NCBI RefSeq assembly: GCF_020520425.1
Contig: NC_079488.1
Coordinates: 6,301,747 to 6,365,746, forward strand
Source: Spinacia oleracea
Lineage: Eukaryota > Streptophyta > Magnoliopsida > Caryophyllales > Amaranthaceae
Length of the DNA: 64,000 nucleotides
Direction: 5' to 3'
Shown in pieces: positions 1 through 13,800 of the stretch. Each line of letters opens with the position of its first letter. Position 1 is the first letter of the stretch. The position numbers and the translations under genes were made by a program. The notes beneath the pieces are model-generated. The model saw nothing but the letters and a program-made list of their open reading frames with translations, ran no database searches and had not been told where the DNA came from.

Positions 1-497
1 ACATTAAATACTCCATCTATGGATATTCGGAATCGACGGATCTTGGTTTCAATGAGAGCTGAGATCGTCACAAGCAAGAAATGAATACTCCGGAAACGAT
101 GATATTACCGGAAACGGAAATATGGATCGTATCGGAAATATAAATATTATCCAAGTCGTAAATGTTGCCGGAAACGGAAACATGGTACGTATCGGAAAAT
201 ATTAATGGAAATGGAAATGGAAATACTGCCGGAATCGGAAATATTGCCGGAAACGGACATATTGTCAGAATCCGAAATATTATCGGAATCGGAAAATAAT
301 TCCGGAATCGGAAATATTAAATATTGTTCGTATCCGAAATGATTTCCGAAATCGGAAATTTAATCGGAAGCGTATCGTACGGATTAGCATCGGACGAGGG
401 TCGCTAGACGAAGGCCCAGCACGAAGCCAGACCATCGCCCATCAAGCCACACGCATCACCAACACACGCCAAGCCTCGACCAGGCCCAGCCAAGGTA
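1..497 (+). repeat. Partial 5' LTR of copia element A
   Basis: Base 1 corresponds to about 30,005 in the 3' LTR of the same element, so roughly the first 215 bases of this LTR lie outside the window. The segment is dense in short CGGAAA/TTCCG motifs (about 90-370), which recur in every LTR of the family seen here. Only part of the LTR is represented. It passes into sequence matching the leader of the related element D. Confidence 0.85.
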
Positions 498-2800
498 TTT
501 GCGATTCTTTGTTGATAAATCTTGAGTTTTTGATTGACCTACTGTATATGTTTAACAATTATGAATGCCTAGACTTGTTAATTATACAACCTAATTTGTA
601 ATTATGATTAATTTGTTGAAATTCGAATAATTTAGAATTGATTTGATTTTCATGATTAATTAATAATTTAATTAGGTATCCATGATTAAAATCCACCATA
701 AAAATTGTTAATTTATGTTAAATTTTTAATTTTTATGACCTAGATTTGAATCAATGTTAATCGGAAATTAATTGATTAATAAATTTTCGATTTTTCGCCC
801 TAAAATTATGAAATTAATACGTTTTATTAATTTGTCATTAATTTTGAATTAAAAATTTAAATTTGTATGAAAACGCTCATTAATGTTGCACGCACAAAGC
901 AATGGAAGCTACGTGTTACCCTTAAGGGGTGTTGTATAGTGCGGGCACGCGACGCCGAGCAAGGGAACTCGTCGCCCGTGCGGTACGAATGCAACGAGCA
1001 ACCTAGCGCATGGCGCGCGCACGAAGCAATGGAGCCTGTGCGTGTGTGCTGTGGCGATGGGCGAAGGCATGGCACGAGGAGAGGCGCGCGCGCGCGTGAG
1101 GGCGAGAGCTGGTCGCCCAGCGATCGCTACTCCGCGCACCAACACGCGTGGCCTCGAGGGCTTGCTTGCGCGCGAGCGAGCGAGCGCTCCCATCGTAGCT
1201 GCTGCGATGCATGCGGGCAAGCAAGCTGCGCGCAAGCGTGGCTTGGCTTGCTGCGTTTGCGCGTGGCTGCTGCTGCAATGAGCCATGGGCCAGCGATAGG
1301 TCGTGCACACGACGGGGCTTGGGCGCAAGCCCAAGTGCTCGTCATGTTACGATTGTCGAGTTTTAAATTTTAATTCGAGATTTTCAGTTCATATAATTTT
1401 AATTAATTTTAAAATTAATAATTTAAATTGTTTTCTTGGATCTTAATTTTGAATATTATAATTATTATAAATTTTAATTTATTCTAATTATTTTACTAAA
1501 ATTAAAAACCTTGAATTAATTTAAGTTCGACTGAAAATAAATTAAATAAGTGGATTCAATTATAAATTTATATGAGCTTTAAATTTTAATTAAATTTGTA
1601 TGTTTCCGGTTAGACTAGAAATACATTTTTATGTTTAAAATTAGTAAAGCATATGAATTTATTGGTTTAAGTGGGAGCATTTTTAGTCATAAACTCTTGA
1701 TTAGGTCTACAAATCCTTTAAGGTTAAACAACTTGATTAGAATTAATAAGGACTGAATAATTGGTAGATTATTGATGCCCTTACTTAATTGCTGCAAATA
1801 TTTATGTGATGCATAACGTGTTTTACTAACCAGCTATGTGGGCCATTCATGATAATGAATGGGTGAATGGTATATATTGTATATGTACTGTTTTGCAGGT
1901 TATGAAGTGACTAGTATGACCCAAATAGGATAGAAAATATGGTATGCGTACCATTAATTTGAATGTAATTGGTCTAAAGTACCAAAATTGTTTTTCAATT
2001 CAAATATGGTCAGCGTACCATCAAATAGTTGTAATTAGTTTAATTATAGCTTATCCTATTTGAAGAAAATGGCGCCTCCCACGGAGATTTTCAAGACGGA
2101 CTTTGAAGTTGAAGCTTCAAGATGAAGTCGGGCCATACTAGATCACATTTATCTTATGCATGTTTTAAGTTATTTATTGCTTTTAAATATGTCTTAAATA
2201 TGCATGAGATCAAAGCTTGATTATGTTGCATGATTAAGGATTTTAGTTCACTTAAAATCTAACCAACATAGTAAGAGCCTTAAGTTTCAAACTTAAAAAT
2301 TGAGTTAAAAGGTGCCATGCCAAAATAACACTTACTTGGATATCCTTTTTCATCGATCTTAGTAATAGTTTTCCGCCATAGCGAGGTGTTACTTATCGAT
2401 ACTAATGGGGTAAGGTACACAAATAATTGTGAGTACATGTTAGTTTTGGTGAAACTCAACGATATAAGTAAGGAGTCCTTTTATGTCGTGGCAAAATCGA
2501 TAGGTTTACCTAATAAGTTCTTAGACGTGCCTATCAACCAAGAGTAGTTTCTAGACTATTAGCAAAAGGCTTTTGCTTACCTAAAAGATTTTAGAATTAA
2601 GTCTAAATACATAATGTGCTTAATTCTTCAATGGTTTTTAGGATCTTGGAATCATTTTATTCACAACTGCCGGAACACATAACTTGAATAAAATGCTTAA
2701 TGAACATTGAATTATGCATGTATGTTAGAATTTAAGTTTATTAAGAAAAACTGTGAATGGTTATTTATTTGTTTATTCTTTTTCAATTGTAGTTTTAACT
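498..2800 (+). other. Untranslated leader of copia element A
   Basis: AT-rich leader between LTR and gag, colinear with 46,560-48,960 in element D. It holds one strongly GC-rich island (about 890-1,350) with many GCGC and GAGCGAGC motifs. Open frames there run on both strands at once, which reflects base composition rather than coding. I see no protein signature before the gag start at 2,801. Confidence 0.7.
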
Positions 2801-4199
2801 ATGGCAAATAACAATCAAAACATCATCATGGGTTCTGAGCTTATGGTCAAGCTGAACCTAACAAACTTTCTTGAATGGGAAGCTAAGCTAGTTGAAATAG
2901 TCAGACTCAATGGACTTGAGTATGTACTGTTACATCCCATGCCAAGCTACTATGCCAGAGACATGACCCCTGAAAGATTTTCCGCCTGGGATGCGGATCT
3001 CAAAAAGGTTATGAGTCTCATGCTGAGCAATGTCCCTGATGAATGGGCTAGAAGGTTTGTAGCTTATGAACCTTTTACGCTCATCAAGAATCTGAGGGAT
3101 ATCTGTCGTGGAAGCACGGAGGACAAGGACCTGAACGTCCATGAGTTGATTGAATCAATGTCTGGTCTAAAGGTTAGTTCTCCCAACAGGTGTTATAGGA
3201 TGGAGGTCCAAGAAACACATGTTCAGCTCATTCGCACTAAACAAAGGGTAGGCGTCCCACTAAGGTTCCATGTGGATCTTATGCTTTCATATTTCGATCG
3301 CCTAAGTTTGCTAGGAACACCAATAAGCGAAAGGATGACAATCTCTATTTTGCTCAATTCACTGCACAGTGGGTTTGGTCGCTTCAAGCAACTATACCTA
3401 AGTGAACCAAGAGAAGAAACAGTTGCAGAATTTGTTCACCTTGTCAGAAAGGCTGAGATAATACTGGACTGTGAAGCCAAAGATTTACTCAAAGCTAAAG
3501 GGAGACCGTTCAAGAAAAGTAGAAAGTCCAAGGGCAATGCTAAATCAAAGCAGGACAAGTCCACATCAAGCTGTCTTTATTGTGATGGAATAGGCCATTA
3601 CAAAAGAGAGTGTCCAAAGCTAAAGGAAGATCAGAAGAACGGAACAGTCGTTCCATTTTCAGGTATTTTCGTTATAGACTGTACACTTGTTAATTCAACT
3701 TCTTGGGTATTAGATACAAGTTGTGGCTCACACTTATGTTCCAATTCACAGGGACTAAGAAGAAGTAGAAAGTTAAGCAAGGGTGAAGTCGACCTACGAG
3801 TGGGAAATGGAGCACGGATTGCTGCATTAGCTGTAGGAACTTATTATTTATCGTTGCCCTATGGGCTAGTTTTGGAACTGGAAGAGTGTTTCCATGTTCC
3901 AAGTCTTACTAAAAACATCATTTCTGTTTCTTGCTTAGATGCTAAGGGATTTTCCTTTTTAATAATAGACAATAGTTGTTCGTTTTATTTTAAAGAGATG
4001 TTTTATGGATCTGCTAGATTAGTCAATGGAATTTATTTATTAGATCACGACAAACAAGTTTATAACATAAATACCAAAAAGGCCAAAAAGGATGATTCAG
4101 ATCTCACCTATCCGTGGCATTGTCGATTAGGCCATATTAACTTGAAACGCTTGGAAAGACTTCAAAAAGAAGGAATTCTAGAACCATTTGACTTAGAGG
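2801..4199 (+). pseudogene. Copia element A: gag, protease and GAG-pre-integrase region
   Basis: The start is taken at the ATG of the MANNNQN peptide, with weaker in-frame ATGs upstream. The first 240 residues are a copia Gag (UBN2-like). A CCHC zinc knuckle, CLYCDGIGHYKREC, lies near residue 265. The aspartic protease follows with its VLDT motif near residue 310, then the GAG-pre-integrase motif WHCRLGHINLKRLERL near residue 445. Gag packages element RNA, protease cuts the polyprotein, and the last part leads into integrase. The frame runs straight up to the ATTAT target site where element B is inserted, and integrase resumes beyond it at 13,930. A fossil part of a broken element. Confidence 0.9.
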
Positions 4200-4204
4200 A
4201 TTAT

Positions 4205-7200
4205 TGTAACACCCCGACAATTCTCTCTTTTCTAAAATAATCTTTTAATATAAAACGTAGAGAATTATCAAGGCATTATCGCCCGTGTGAAAACGTAACG
4301 GCTTATTCAGAATTTTGCAGCGGAAAACATAAAACTAACTTTAGGTTTATAAATAATCGATTACAGATTTAGTCCAAAACCCATTTAACTGAAATAAAGA
4401 AATACGAATAGTACGACAAATTTCAAATTTAAGTTAACAAACCAAATCACTTAATAAAGCAAATCTAACTACTAGCTCTCTAATCCCGATCCCCAATGAT
4501 GCATCATCTTCAAACCTGCAGATGGACAATGCTTATTGATCCTTAGAGACTGCTCACCAAGATTGGGTCATCACAGGATCAATAAGGCATAGCCATGATC
4601 AACATGCACAAGCAAAAGCACGTAATCAGCAAAGCTGAGTACTACATACTAAATCAATAATAATCCTAACATGATTCTATTAAACGAACAATCCTAACAT
4701 GGTACTAAATAAAACATAAGCAAGGATAATCAAGATATATTGACTTGAAGACTATGTTTGACTGAACTAGACTTTTGTATCATTAACATTATTTAAATTG
4801 AAATAGTCAATGGACTGAGTTGTCTACTAGAAACTTCTTCTTCTTCACTAAGGAAGACGAGGTACGGGCGCGACTCCGTAAACCCCAATGACCTGCGATA
4901 TCGAGGGACTTTTAAATAAAAATAGAACCGGTGATCAATCCGGCCCCAGAAAAAGCCATAGGCGACCCATGACCCCAACTCCTGATTGTCCGTCACTTTA
5001 GACGTGCACAGTCTAAAGCTATTGCTACTCAGTTTCACTTTACATGACTTAACTTTTAATACTTGGTTATGACTCGTCAAACATAAATATTATATTCAAC
5101 AAGTAAACACAACTTCTTTTATCTTTGAATTAAACAAGTGATCACAGAGATGCCACACAAGACTTATTCCAATTAATTCAACCTTTCCTTTAATACTGAT
5201 ACAACCCCTCTATATGGGTATAAGGTTTCAACTTACTAAACAAGGTCCTCGGCCCTTATAAAGTAGTGAAAAGCTAAAAGGGAACAATGAACAATCGATC
5301 TGAATCAATATATATAATAATCTAATGTTCCCAACCAACATGTTCGCATCAATCATCCATACCAACATGCTATAATTCTCATAACGAAATATATATGCTT
5401 AACATGTCCATCCAACAATATTAAACATGCACTTTCAACATAACCTAGTTCATCAACAATTTCAACATAACCAAGTTCCTCAATCGTTTCAACATAACGA
5501 AGTTCATAAATCATTTCAATATGGTTTCAACAAATCACACACATTCCAAGCACACAGGCATGTACGTACCTTGTGTAAACAAACCGATAGGCCACTTTAA
5601 CGAATTCAAAAATCGCCTACAAAGAATTCTCCGCCTAAAAACAACCAATAAAATTCCCCAATTAATATCCAACAATTTACAGCAATACTAAAGTATTCTA
5701 AATACATCCCAAACATATTTTGAACCATCCCAAATATCGAAACTTAACTAAATAACCTCCAAGCATAATAACTATTAAACTAATGATCCCAGAACGTTCT
5801 AAACTCCAATAAAACATTCCTTTTAAAATTTCCAGCAATATAAAATAATTTCAAACGTCCACAAAACATAATCAACGTTCTTAAGATCAGAAAAATAATA
5901 GCTTTAATAATATATAGTCATTCTATTATGATTTTAGAATATTAAAACCTTAAAAATCCATGCTTTAATAATTAAATTCCTTATTTCAATTCGATTACAT
6001 AATCTGAAAATTAAATTTATTATTTAAACATAATATATAATCTGAAAATATAATTTAATCATAATAACTTATAATTTACATTCAATAATCCTGAATTAAA
6101 TCACTAAACTAATTAAAACCCTAACTTATATATTAATCAACCAAAACTGAAAATAATTAATTAATAACATCAACACCAAATCTGAAAATTATAATTTAAC
6201 TATAAAGATTAATAATTTAATTTCAAGAAACATAATTTCAAATCAATAAACTTAATTAAGAGATTTAAATAACTTAGGGTTTAAGAAACAACCAAAAGGA
6301 GGAGGGAAAGGGCGCTGGCCGGCGGCAGGGAGGCACGGCAGCTGCGGAACGGCGTCGGGGTGGAGCTCAGCGGCGCACCGACGGTGGTGATTGGCTGTCG
6401 CAACGACATAAACAGGTGAGAACTGAAATAGGAGAACGAAAAAGGACCAGGAAACGAAATTGAAAGGCGAGAGGACTACCGTACGCGGTGGTCGGGGTTA
6501 GGCTGACGGCGAGGCTGCAGCGTCGGTGGCTGAAGCAAGGTGGTTCACGGTGGTTGCTGAAAACAGAAACAACCGAGTGAGGGAAGAAGAAGAAAAAAGA
6601 AAAAAGAAAGAAAGTAAAGACGAGGGGGAGGAGCTACCGACGTCGCAAACTGTGGTGACAGACCACGGTGGGTGTCGGCGAGAGTGTAGGTCGCTGGTGG
6701 CGGCGGCTTGGCAGCGGCAGCAGCAAAGGGGAGGAGAGAGTTACGTGAAGGAGGGAAGGGTTTTGGTGTTTGATTTCACGTGAATGGAGTAGGAGAGAAG
6801 AGGGTTTTATTTTTTTTTGTTTTTTGTTTTTTTGTTTTTACTTGCAATTGAAAGAGGGAGTAAAGAGTTATGGGCTTTATCATTTGGGCTTCACCCAATT
6901 GGGCTACAATTAGGATTTAGGTTGTTTGAATCCAAAAGGGTTAGGATTGGTTTCTAATTTCAATCGAACGTGTTTTCGTAATTCGAATTCTTTTCAACGT
7001 AAAATTCTAAAATTATTCTTGATTGCACAAATCGTTAAAATATTTAGAATATATTTAAATAAAATTAAATATACATTAAATATATAAATATAATAAAGTT
7101 CAAAAATCGTTAAATATTTAGAACGTACTTAAAATAAAATAAATATACGTTAATTATATATTTATTACTTAAAATTCATAAATTCTATTTAAATATAAAT

Positions 7201-7251
7201 AATATACGTTAAAATATATTAATAAAATTTATAAATTTACGGGGGATTACA
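4205..7251 (-). repeat. LTR of element B (3' LTR in element sense)
   Basis: 3,047-bp direct repeat, apparently identical to 10,878-13,924. It is AT-rich except for one GC-rich, purine-rich stretch (about 6,300-6,780). The short frames in it appear identically in the other LTR and show no domain, so they are not treated as genes. The flanking sequence at 7,252-7,270 is the polypurine tract of the minus-oriented element. Confidence 0.95.
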
Positions 7252-7694
7252 ATCTACCCCTCTTAAAAGAAGTTTCGTCCCGAAACTTGACACGAAATTT
7301 CCCACATTTTCCCCAAAAGCTTTTAACTTGTTCTTACTAGAGGAGTACTTGTGCCACCTATGTGCACTATTTTGCCAACTCAAAGCTGTTTGTGTTACTC
7401 ATGAACACCTTTTCTTATGCGGAGAATCTATTTGCTTTGCATCAACTTGTAAAATTTGCTAAAATAAGCAATAAAATGCATAAAAATTCCATAAAATAGG
7501 TAAAAAGCGCGAATTTCTATCGCATTCTACCCCCCTTAAAGAAAACGAGTTACGCCCTCGTAACTCACCTCAGGGAATAGCTAACCAAAATTCTCTTTCG
7601 ACGAATTCTATCCTCAAAATTTCTATTTCACTAAAACTACTCACTTTATACTTTTCACAACAGATGACGAAACAAAAGAACAAGTCACCACGAA

Positions 7695-8834
7695 TTAAAT
7701 AATGCTTAACTTGCGCGGAGTTAATAGAAAAGTACCAGAATCTATATCGGCAGATCGTTCATCCTCATTCTGATTCATCATGTACAATTTTCCTGGAGCC
7801 TTATTCGGGTTGTTGTTATCATTTGCAGGCTTATTATAGTTCTCTTGATTGTTTTGTGCCCCTTCAGGCTTTGAATTTTGACCTCCAGACTGGTTAAACC
7901 TCACTTGGTTTCCACCTCCATTACTATTTTGTTCCTTTCTGTGCTTAGTGAAGCACTCATACTCCCTATGTCCCCTTTTTTGACAATAGTTGCAGGTCAC
8001 TAATTCTCCTTTGCAGTTCTTACCAGGGTGATTGTTACTGCACATCTTGCAATGATGCACTCTCTCAGATGGGTTCGAGTTGTTGTGGTGCCCCTGATTG
8101 TTTCCTCCTTGGAAATTTCCATTTCCATTCCCATTTCCGTTTCTATTCCTTTTAAAGTTTTCTTGGTTACCCCCAGCATTAAAATCTTTTCTCTTTTCCC
8201 CAATTACCACAGTTTTCTTTTCCCTTCTAGACTGTAGCCCATAAATATGAGCAGCTCTCCCATACACTATGTCTAAGGAAGTAAAGGTTTCTCCACCTAA
8301 TCCCAATTGAATTTCATCAGTCAGCCCTTGCTCAAACCTTTGAGCCTTTAGCTCCTCAGTAGCTACCACCTCATGTGCAAACCTCGATAAAGCTATAAAC
8401 TTGCTATAGTATTCAGCAATAGTCATATTCCCCATCCTAAGGTTGATAAACTCCTGCGCTTTCTGCTTTCTCATAAAAGGAGGATAAAACTTCCCCCTTA
8501 AGGCAACTATGAATGAATCCCAATTGAATCCCTCAACAGCACTTAGTCTATTTCCATTTTCTTTCCACCACAAATCGGCTTCATCTTTTAGATATAGGAC
8601 AGCTTGACTTACTCTCATACTCCCAGGGCAACTCACAGCCTCAAATAGTTTCTCAAATTCCCTAATCCAGTTTTCCAGGAAGGTAGGGTCTGCTTGTCCC
8701 TTGAAATACGGTGGCTTGACCTTAGAAAGTCTTTCAAACATTTCCCCTGCAGAATCGGGGCGCTCAGTTCTCTCCTGGGTTAGCTTTTCCGCCAAGAGGC
8801 GAATCGCAGCAGCTAGATCATTGTTGTTGGCCAT
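7695..8834 (-). CDS. Ty3/gypsy-type Gag of element B
   Basis: 379 codons from the ATG of MANNNDLAAAIR; a longer frame upstream adds residues without family character. The middle carries a Retrotrans_gag core (around residues 50-200) with the motifs LENWIREFEKLFE, LYLKDEADLWW and NMTIAEYYSKF. An Asn/Gly-rich linker and two Cys/His clusters follow: HHCKMCSNNHPGKNC and a CX2CX4HX4C knuckle, CNYCQKRGHREYEC. It would form the capsid and bind element RNA. The frame ends with sequence resembling the very start of a gypsy protease, and no pol follows before the polypurine tract. Gag is intact and alone, as expected for an element that depends on pol from elsewhere. Confidence 0.85.
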   Translation of the reverse strand: MANNNDLAAAIRLLAEKLTQERTERPDSAGEMFERLSKVKPPYFKGQADPTFLENWIREFEKLFEAVSCPGSMRVSQAVLYLKDEADLWWKENGNRLSAVEGFNWDSFIVALRGKFYPPFMRKQKAQEFINLRMGNMTIAEYYSKFIALSRFAHEVVATEELKAQRFEQGLTDEIQLGLGGETFTSLDIVYGRAAHIYGLQSRREKKTVVIGEKRKDFNAGGNQENFKRNRNGNGNGNGNFQGGNNQGHHNNSNPSERVHHCKMCSNNHPGKNCKGELVTCNYCQKRGHREYECFTKHRKEQNSNGGGNQVRFNQSGGQNSKPEGAQNNQENYNKPANDNNNPNKAPGKLYMMNQNEDERSADIDSGTFLLTPRKLSII

Positions 8835-9508
8835 TCTAGAACGCGACCTGCAATTAGTATACTCTATTTCAGGTTTGAAACACCACTTATACATTATCCC
8901 ATACAATTTAATACTTGAATTGACCATAAAGATCGCCTCAACCAACAATGTTCACATTAATACACATCATTTACGAAGGCACGAAAATCGTTTATGAAGG
9001 TGCAACGATCGTCTACAAGATGCAATAATCATTGGAAAATAATCATCCTCAATAATTCGCGAAAGACATTTACGCACTACACATAAGGCATAACATTTTG
9101 AATCATATTGGTCATGAGGGTCTAGATTGGCCCTTACTTCCTTTATGTACTCAAATCATTTAATATTTTTGTGGCAATTGAATTGATCCACAATTCACAC
9201 TGAGTATGCAACCAATAAAGAATTAATCCATGACGTACTACCTAGAGGTTGGGGTATTATGGAATCCTCAAAATAGAATAAAGAACAATTCCTTGAAAAC
9301 TTTAACTTTTATTGCTAACTCCATAGAGGTTTATTACATCCTTGAAAATAATAAAGAACATTTCAAACTTCAATAAAATTTAACCTTAAACTGTTGTAGC
9401 TTTGCTACTTATTCTTTAAAACATAAAAGAGCTAATAAACTATTTATGACTTCAAAATATTTGTGGCCTCTTGCCTATCCATTGCTCCTGAAACTTGCGG
9501 AGTGAAAT
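8835..9508 (-). other. Spacer between the acidic ORF and gag in element B
   Basis: AT-rich sequence between the two ORFs of element B. No domain, tRNA or strong repeat is visible. It lies on the path from the acidic ORF to gag in element orientation and may be untranslated or spliced leader. Confidence 0.4.
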
Positions 9509-10153
9509 TTAGATCTCAAGATCATCGAACTCTTCTTCAGGGTCTTCATCGGGGTCTTCCTCAGGGTTTGCATCTTCACCCATGTCTTCATTTTGATTAG
9601 GCTCACTTGCCATCTCCTGTTCACTTTCGAGCTCTGCATTCGAATCACTAGAGATCTCAATGGTTGGCTCATGAGCCGCTGAGTTAGGATTCTCTGCCTC
9701 AACACCTACATTCTCGTTCTCCACAGCTACATCATTTTCCTCTAGGTTATTATTTACACTAATTCCCATAGGTTCTTCTGTAACTGAATCCCCAACATGA
9801 CTCCCTACGATTTTACCGTCTCTAAACCCACTTTCTGCTGCTTCAATAATGGTGGTCAGAATTTCTGAATCATATTTCCATCTACCATCCCAAGTTCCAT
9901 ACTTAACCAAGTTTGGAGTTCCATTATCAGAATGCATGTCTTTAAACCTTTCCTTGAGTTCTAGGTATGGAAATTTGTTAGGTAAGCAATTAATGATAGT
10001 GGCTGCTATGATATCCTTTCTCATTAAGATAGGTTGCCCTTGAACCTTAGCATAATATTCACATCCAAACACAATTTTCTTCACATAAATATCTGGGGTT
10101 TCTATATCAAGTTTCTCGAAGGATCCTATATTGGTATACTTGGAAAGAAACAT
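9509..10153 (-). CDS. Unknown 214-residue acidic ORF upstream of gag in element B
   Basis: An open frame of 214 codons between the primer-binding end and gag, on the same strand as gag. Residues 1-110 look globular and mixed (FGCEYYAKVQGQPI, YGTWDGRWKYDSEILTTI). Residues 120-214 are very acidic and low in complexity, with many Glu/Asp pairs. I recognise no Retrotrans_gag, protease, chromodomain or transposase motif. It sits where some plant LTR elements carry an additional ORF. No function is assigned. It could be a captured host fragment or an element-specific accessory protein. Confidence 0.55.
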   Translation of the reverse strand: MFLSKYTNIGSFEKLDIETPDIYVKKIVFGCEYYAKVQGQPILMRKDIIAATIINCLPNKFPYLELKERFKDMHSDNGTPNLVKYGTWDGRWKYDSEILTTIIEAAESGFRDGKIVGSHVGDSVTEEPMGISVNNNLEENDVAVENENVGVEAENPNSAAHEPTIEISSDSNAELESEQEMASEPNQNEDMGEDANPEEDPDEDPEEEFDDLEI

Positions 10154-10877
10154 TTTATTCCTGAAATAAACAATTCAAGGTCTCACTAACGATTTTCCAG
10201 CCAAAACATAAACAAGGTTCAGTAATCGATAAGTTTGGTGGAATCAAACAATTCTTTATGCACTTGTAAATGTAACACTTAAACAATTAGCACATGCACA
10301 TACATAACAATCAATTTCTTATCATTGACTAGCTACTAATGTACATATAATTCTATCTTATATGCCCTTCTTATACTACCCATCTCTCATAAACTAAAGC
10401 ATTAGAATCATTTATATAACGAAATAAAAGAACGAAAATATAATAAAATTATAACGTAGCGAATAAATTCGAGAATAAAGTTATTAATTCAAAAAGATTT
10501 ATATTTCCTAATTAACGAATTCTAACTCTTGAAACAACTTTAAAAAAATTGAACTCCTTTTTAAAAAAAAATGTATTCATATTATTTTTATTTATTTGTT
10601 TGAATAATAAATAATAATAAAAAAATAAAAATGTCCAAAGTATCACTAGCTTTAACTTGGAAAAATAATTTGATTTCGAACGTAAATAAGGAATATCGTA
10701 TACTTTCAAACAAGGTAAAATGAAATCGGCCCCCCAAAAAAAAGTACCAATTTTTGAACACTATAATACATAGAATCTCGATTTTTTTTTTTTTTTTTAG
10801 AAATTTATTTTAAATAACTAGATAGTTAGGCGCCTAAAAATTTATTAAAGTAAAACCTTAGCTTCTAGATACCACTT
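10154..10877 (-). other. Leader and primer-binding region of element B
   Basis: AT-rich leader adjoining the right LTR. The last bases before the LTR, read on the minus strand, give TGGTATCTAGAAGC, which resembles the initiator-methionine tRNA primer site of plant LTR elements. Contains A- and T-runs (about 10,550-10,630 and 10,780-10,800) and no coding signature. Confidence 0.55.
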
Positions 10878-13800
10878 TGTAACACCCCGACAATTCTCTC
10901 TTTTCTAAAATAATCTTTTAATATAAAACGTAGAGAATTATCAAGGCATTATCGCCCGTGTGAAAACGTAACGGCTTATTCAGAATTTTGCAGCGGAAAA
11001 CATAAAACTAACTTTAGGTTTATAAATAATCGATTACAGATTTAGTCCAAAACCCATTTAACTGAAATAAAGAAATACGAATAGTACGACAAATTTCAAA
11101 TTTAAGTTAACAAACCAAATCACTTAATAAAGCAAATCTAACTACTAGCTCTCTAATCCCGATCCCCAATGATGCATCATCTTCAAACCTGCAGATGGAC
11201 AATGCTTATTGATCCTTAGAGACTGCTCACCAAGATTGGGTCATCACAGGATCAATAAGGCATAGCCATGATCAACATGCACAAGCAAAAGCACGTAATC
11301 AGCAAAGCTGAGTACTACATACTAAATCAATAATAATCCTAACATGATTCTATTAAACGAACAATCCTAACATGGTACTAAATAAAACATAAGCAAGGAT
11401 AATCAAGATATATTGACTTGAAGACTATGTTTGACTGAACTAGACTTTTGTATCATTAACATTATTTAAATTGAAATAGTCAATGGACTGAGTTGTCTAC
11501 TAGAAACTTCTTCTTCTTCACTAAGGAAGACGAGGTACGGGCGCGACTCCGTAAACCCCAATGACCTGCGATATCGAGGGACTTTTAAATAAAAATAGAA
11601 CCGGTGATCAATCCGGCCCCAGAAAAAGCCATAGGCGACCCATGACCCCAACTCCTGATTGTCCGTCACTTTAGACGTGCACAGTCTAAAGCTATTGCTA
11701 CTCAGTTTCACTTTACATGACTTAACTTTTAATACTTGGTTATGACTCGTCAAACATAAATATTATATTCAACAAGTAAACACAACTTCTTTTATCTTTG
11801 AATTAAACAAGTGATCACAGAGATGCCACACAAGACTTATTCCAATTAATTCAACCTTTCCTTTAATACTGATACAACCCCTCTATATGGGTATAAGGTT
11901 TCAACTTACTAAACAAGGTCCTCGGCCCTTATAAAGTAGTGAAAAGCTAAAAGGGAACAATGAACAATCGATCTGAATCAATATATATAATAATCTAATG
12001 TTCCCAACCAACATGTTCGCATCAATCATCCATACCAACATGCTATAATTCTCATAACGAAATATATATGCTTAACATGTCCATCCAACAATATTAAACA
12101 TGCACTTTCAACATAACCTAGTTCATCAACAATTTCAACATAACCAAGTTCCTCAATCGTTTCAACATAACGAAGTTCATAAATCATTTCAATATGGTTT
12201 CAACAAATCACACACATTCCAAGCACACAGGCATGTACGTACCTTGTGTAAACAAACCGATAGGCCACTTTAACGAATTCAAAAATCGCCTACAAAGAAT
12301 TCTCCGCCTAAAAACAACCAATAAAATTCCCCAATTAATATCCAACAATTTACAGCAATACTAAAGTATTCTAAATACATCCCAAACATATTTTGAACCA
12401 TCCCAAATATCGAAACTTAACTAAATAACCTCCAAGCATAATAACTATTAAACTAATGATCCCAGAACGTTCTAAACTCCAATAAAACATTCCTTTTAAA
12501 ATTTCCAGCAATATAAAATAATTTCAAACGTCCACAAAACATAATCAACGTTCTTAAGATCAGAAAAATAATAGCTTTAATAATATATAGTCATTCTATT
12601 ATGATTTTAGAATATTAAAACCTTAAAAATCCATGCTTTAATAATTAAATTCCTTATTTCAATTCGATTACATAATCTGAAAATTAAATTTATTATTTAA
12701 ACATAATATATAATCTGAAAATATAATTTAATCATAATAACTTATAATTTACATTCAATAATCCTGAATTAAATCACTAAACTAATTAAAACCCTAACTT
12801 ATATATTAATCAACCAAAACTGAAAATAATTAATTAATAACATCAACACCAAATCTGAAAATTATAATTTAACTATAAAGATTAATAATTTAATTTCAAG
12901 AAACATAATTTCAAATCAATAAACTTAATTAAGAGATTTAAATAACTTAGGGTTTAAGAAACAACCAAAAGGAGGAGGGAAAGGGCGCTGGCCGGCGGCA
13001 GGGAGGCACGGCAGCTGCGGAACGGCGTCGGGGTGGAGCTCAGCGGCGCACCGACGGTGGTGATTGGCTGTCGCAACGACATAAACAGGTGAGAACTGAA
13101 ATAGGAGAACGAAAAAGGACCAGGAAACGAAATTGAAAGGCGAGAGGACTACCGTACGCGGTGGTCGGGGTTAGGCTGACGGCGAGGCTGCAGCGTCGGT
13201 GGCTGAAGCAAGGTGGTTCACGGTGGTTGCTGAAAACAGAAACAACCGAGTGAGGGAAGAAGAAGAAAAAAGAAAAAAGAAAGAAAGTAAAGACGAGGGG
13301 GAGGAGCTACCGACGTCGCAAACTGTGGTGACAGACCACGGTGGGTGTCGGCGAGAGTGTAGGTCGCTGGTGGCGGCGGCTTGGCAGCGGCAGCAGCAAA
13401 GGGGAGGAGAGAGTTACGTGAAGGAGGGAAGGGTTTTGGTGTTTGATTTCACGTGAATGGAGTAGGAGAGAAGAGGGTTTTATTTTTTTTTGTTTTTTGT
13501 TTTTTTGTTTTTACTTGCAATTGAAAGAGGGAGTAAAGAGTTATGGGCTTTATCATTTGGGCTTCACCCAATTGGGCTACAATTAGGATTTAGGTTGTTT
13601 GAATCCAAAAGGGTTAGGATTGGTTTCTAATTTCAATCGAACGTGTTTTCGTAATTCGAATTCTTTTCAACGTAAAATTCTAAAATTATTCTTGATTGCA
13701 CAAATCGTTAAAATATTTAGAATATATTTAAATAAAATTAAATATACATTAAATATATAAATATAATAAAGTTCAAAAATCGTTAAATATTTAGAACGTA

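Noticed and set aside
6526-6783. 85-codon and 95-codon frames in the LTRs of element B
   Set aside because: They recur in both LTRs, have no domain and purine-rich low-complexity composition. Being unbroken in both copies only reflects LTR identity.
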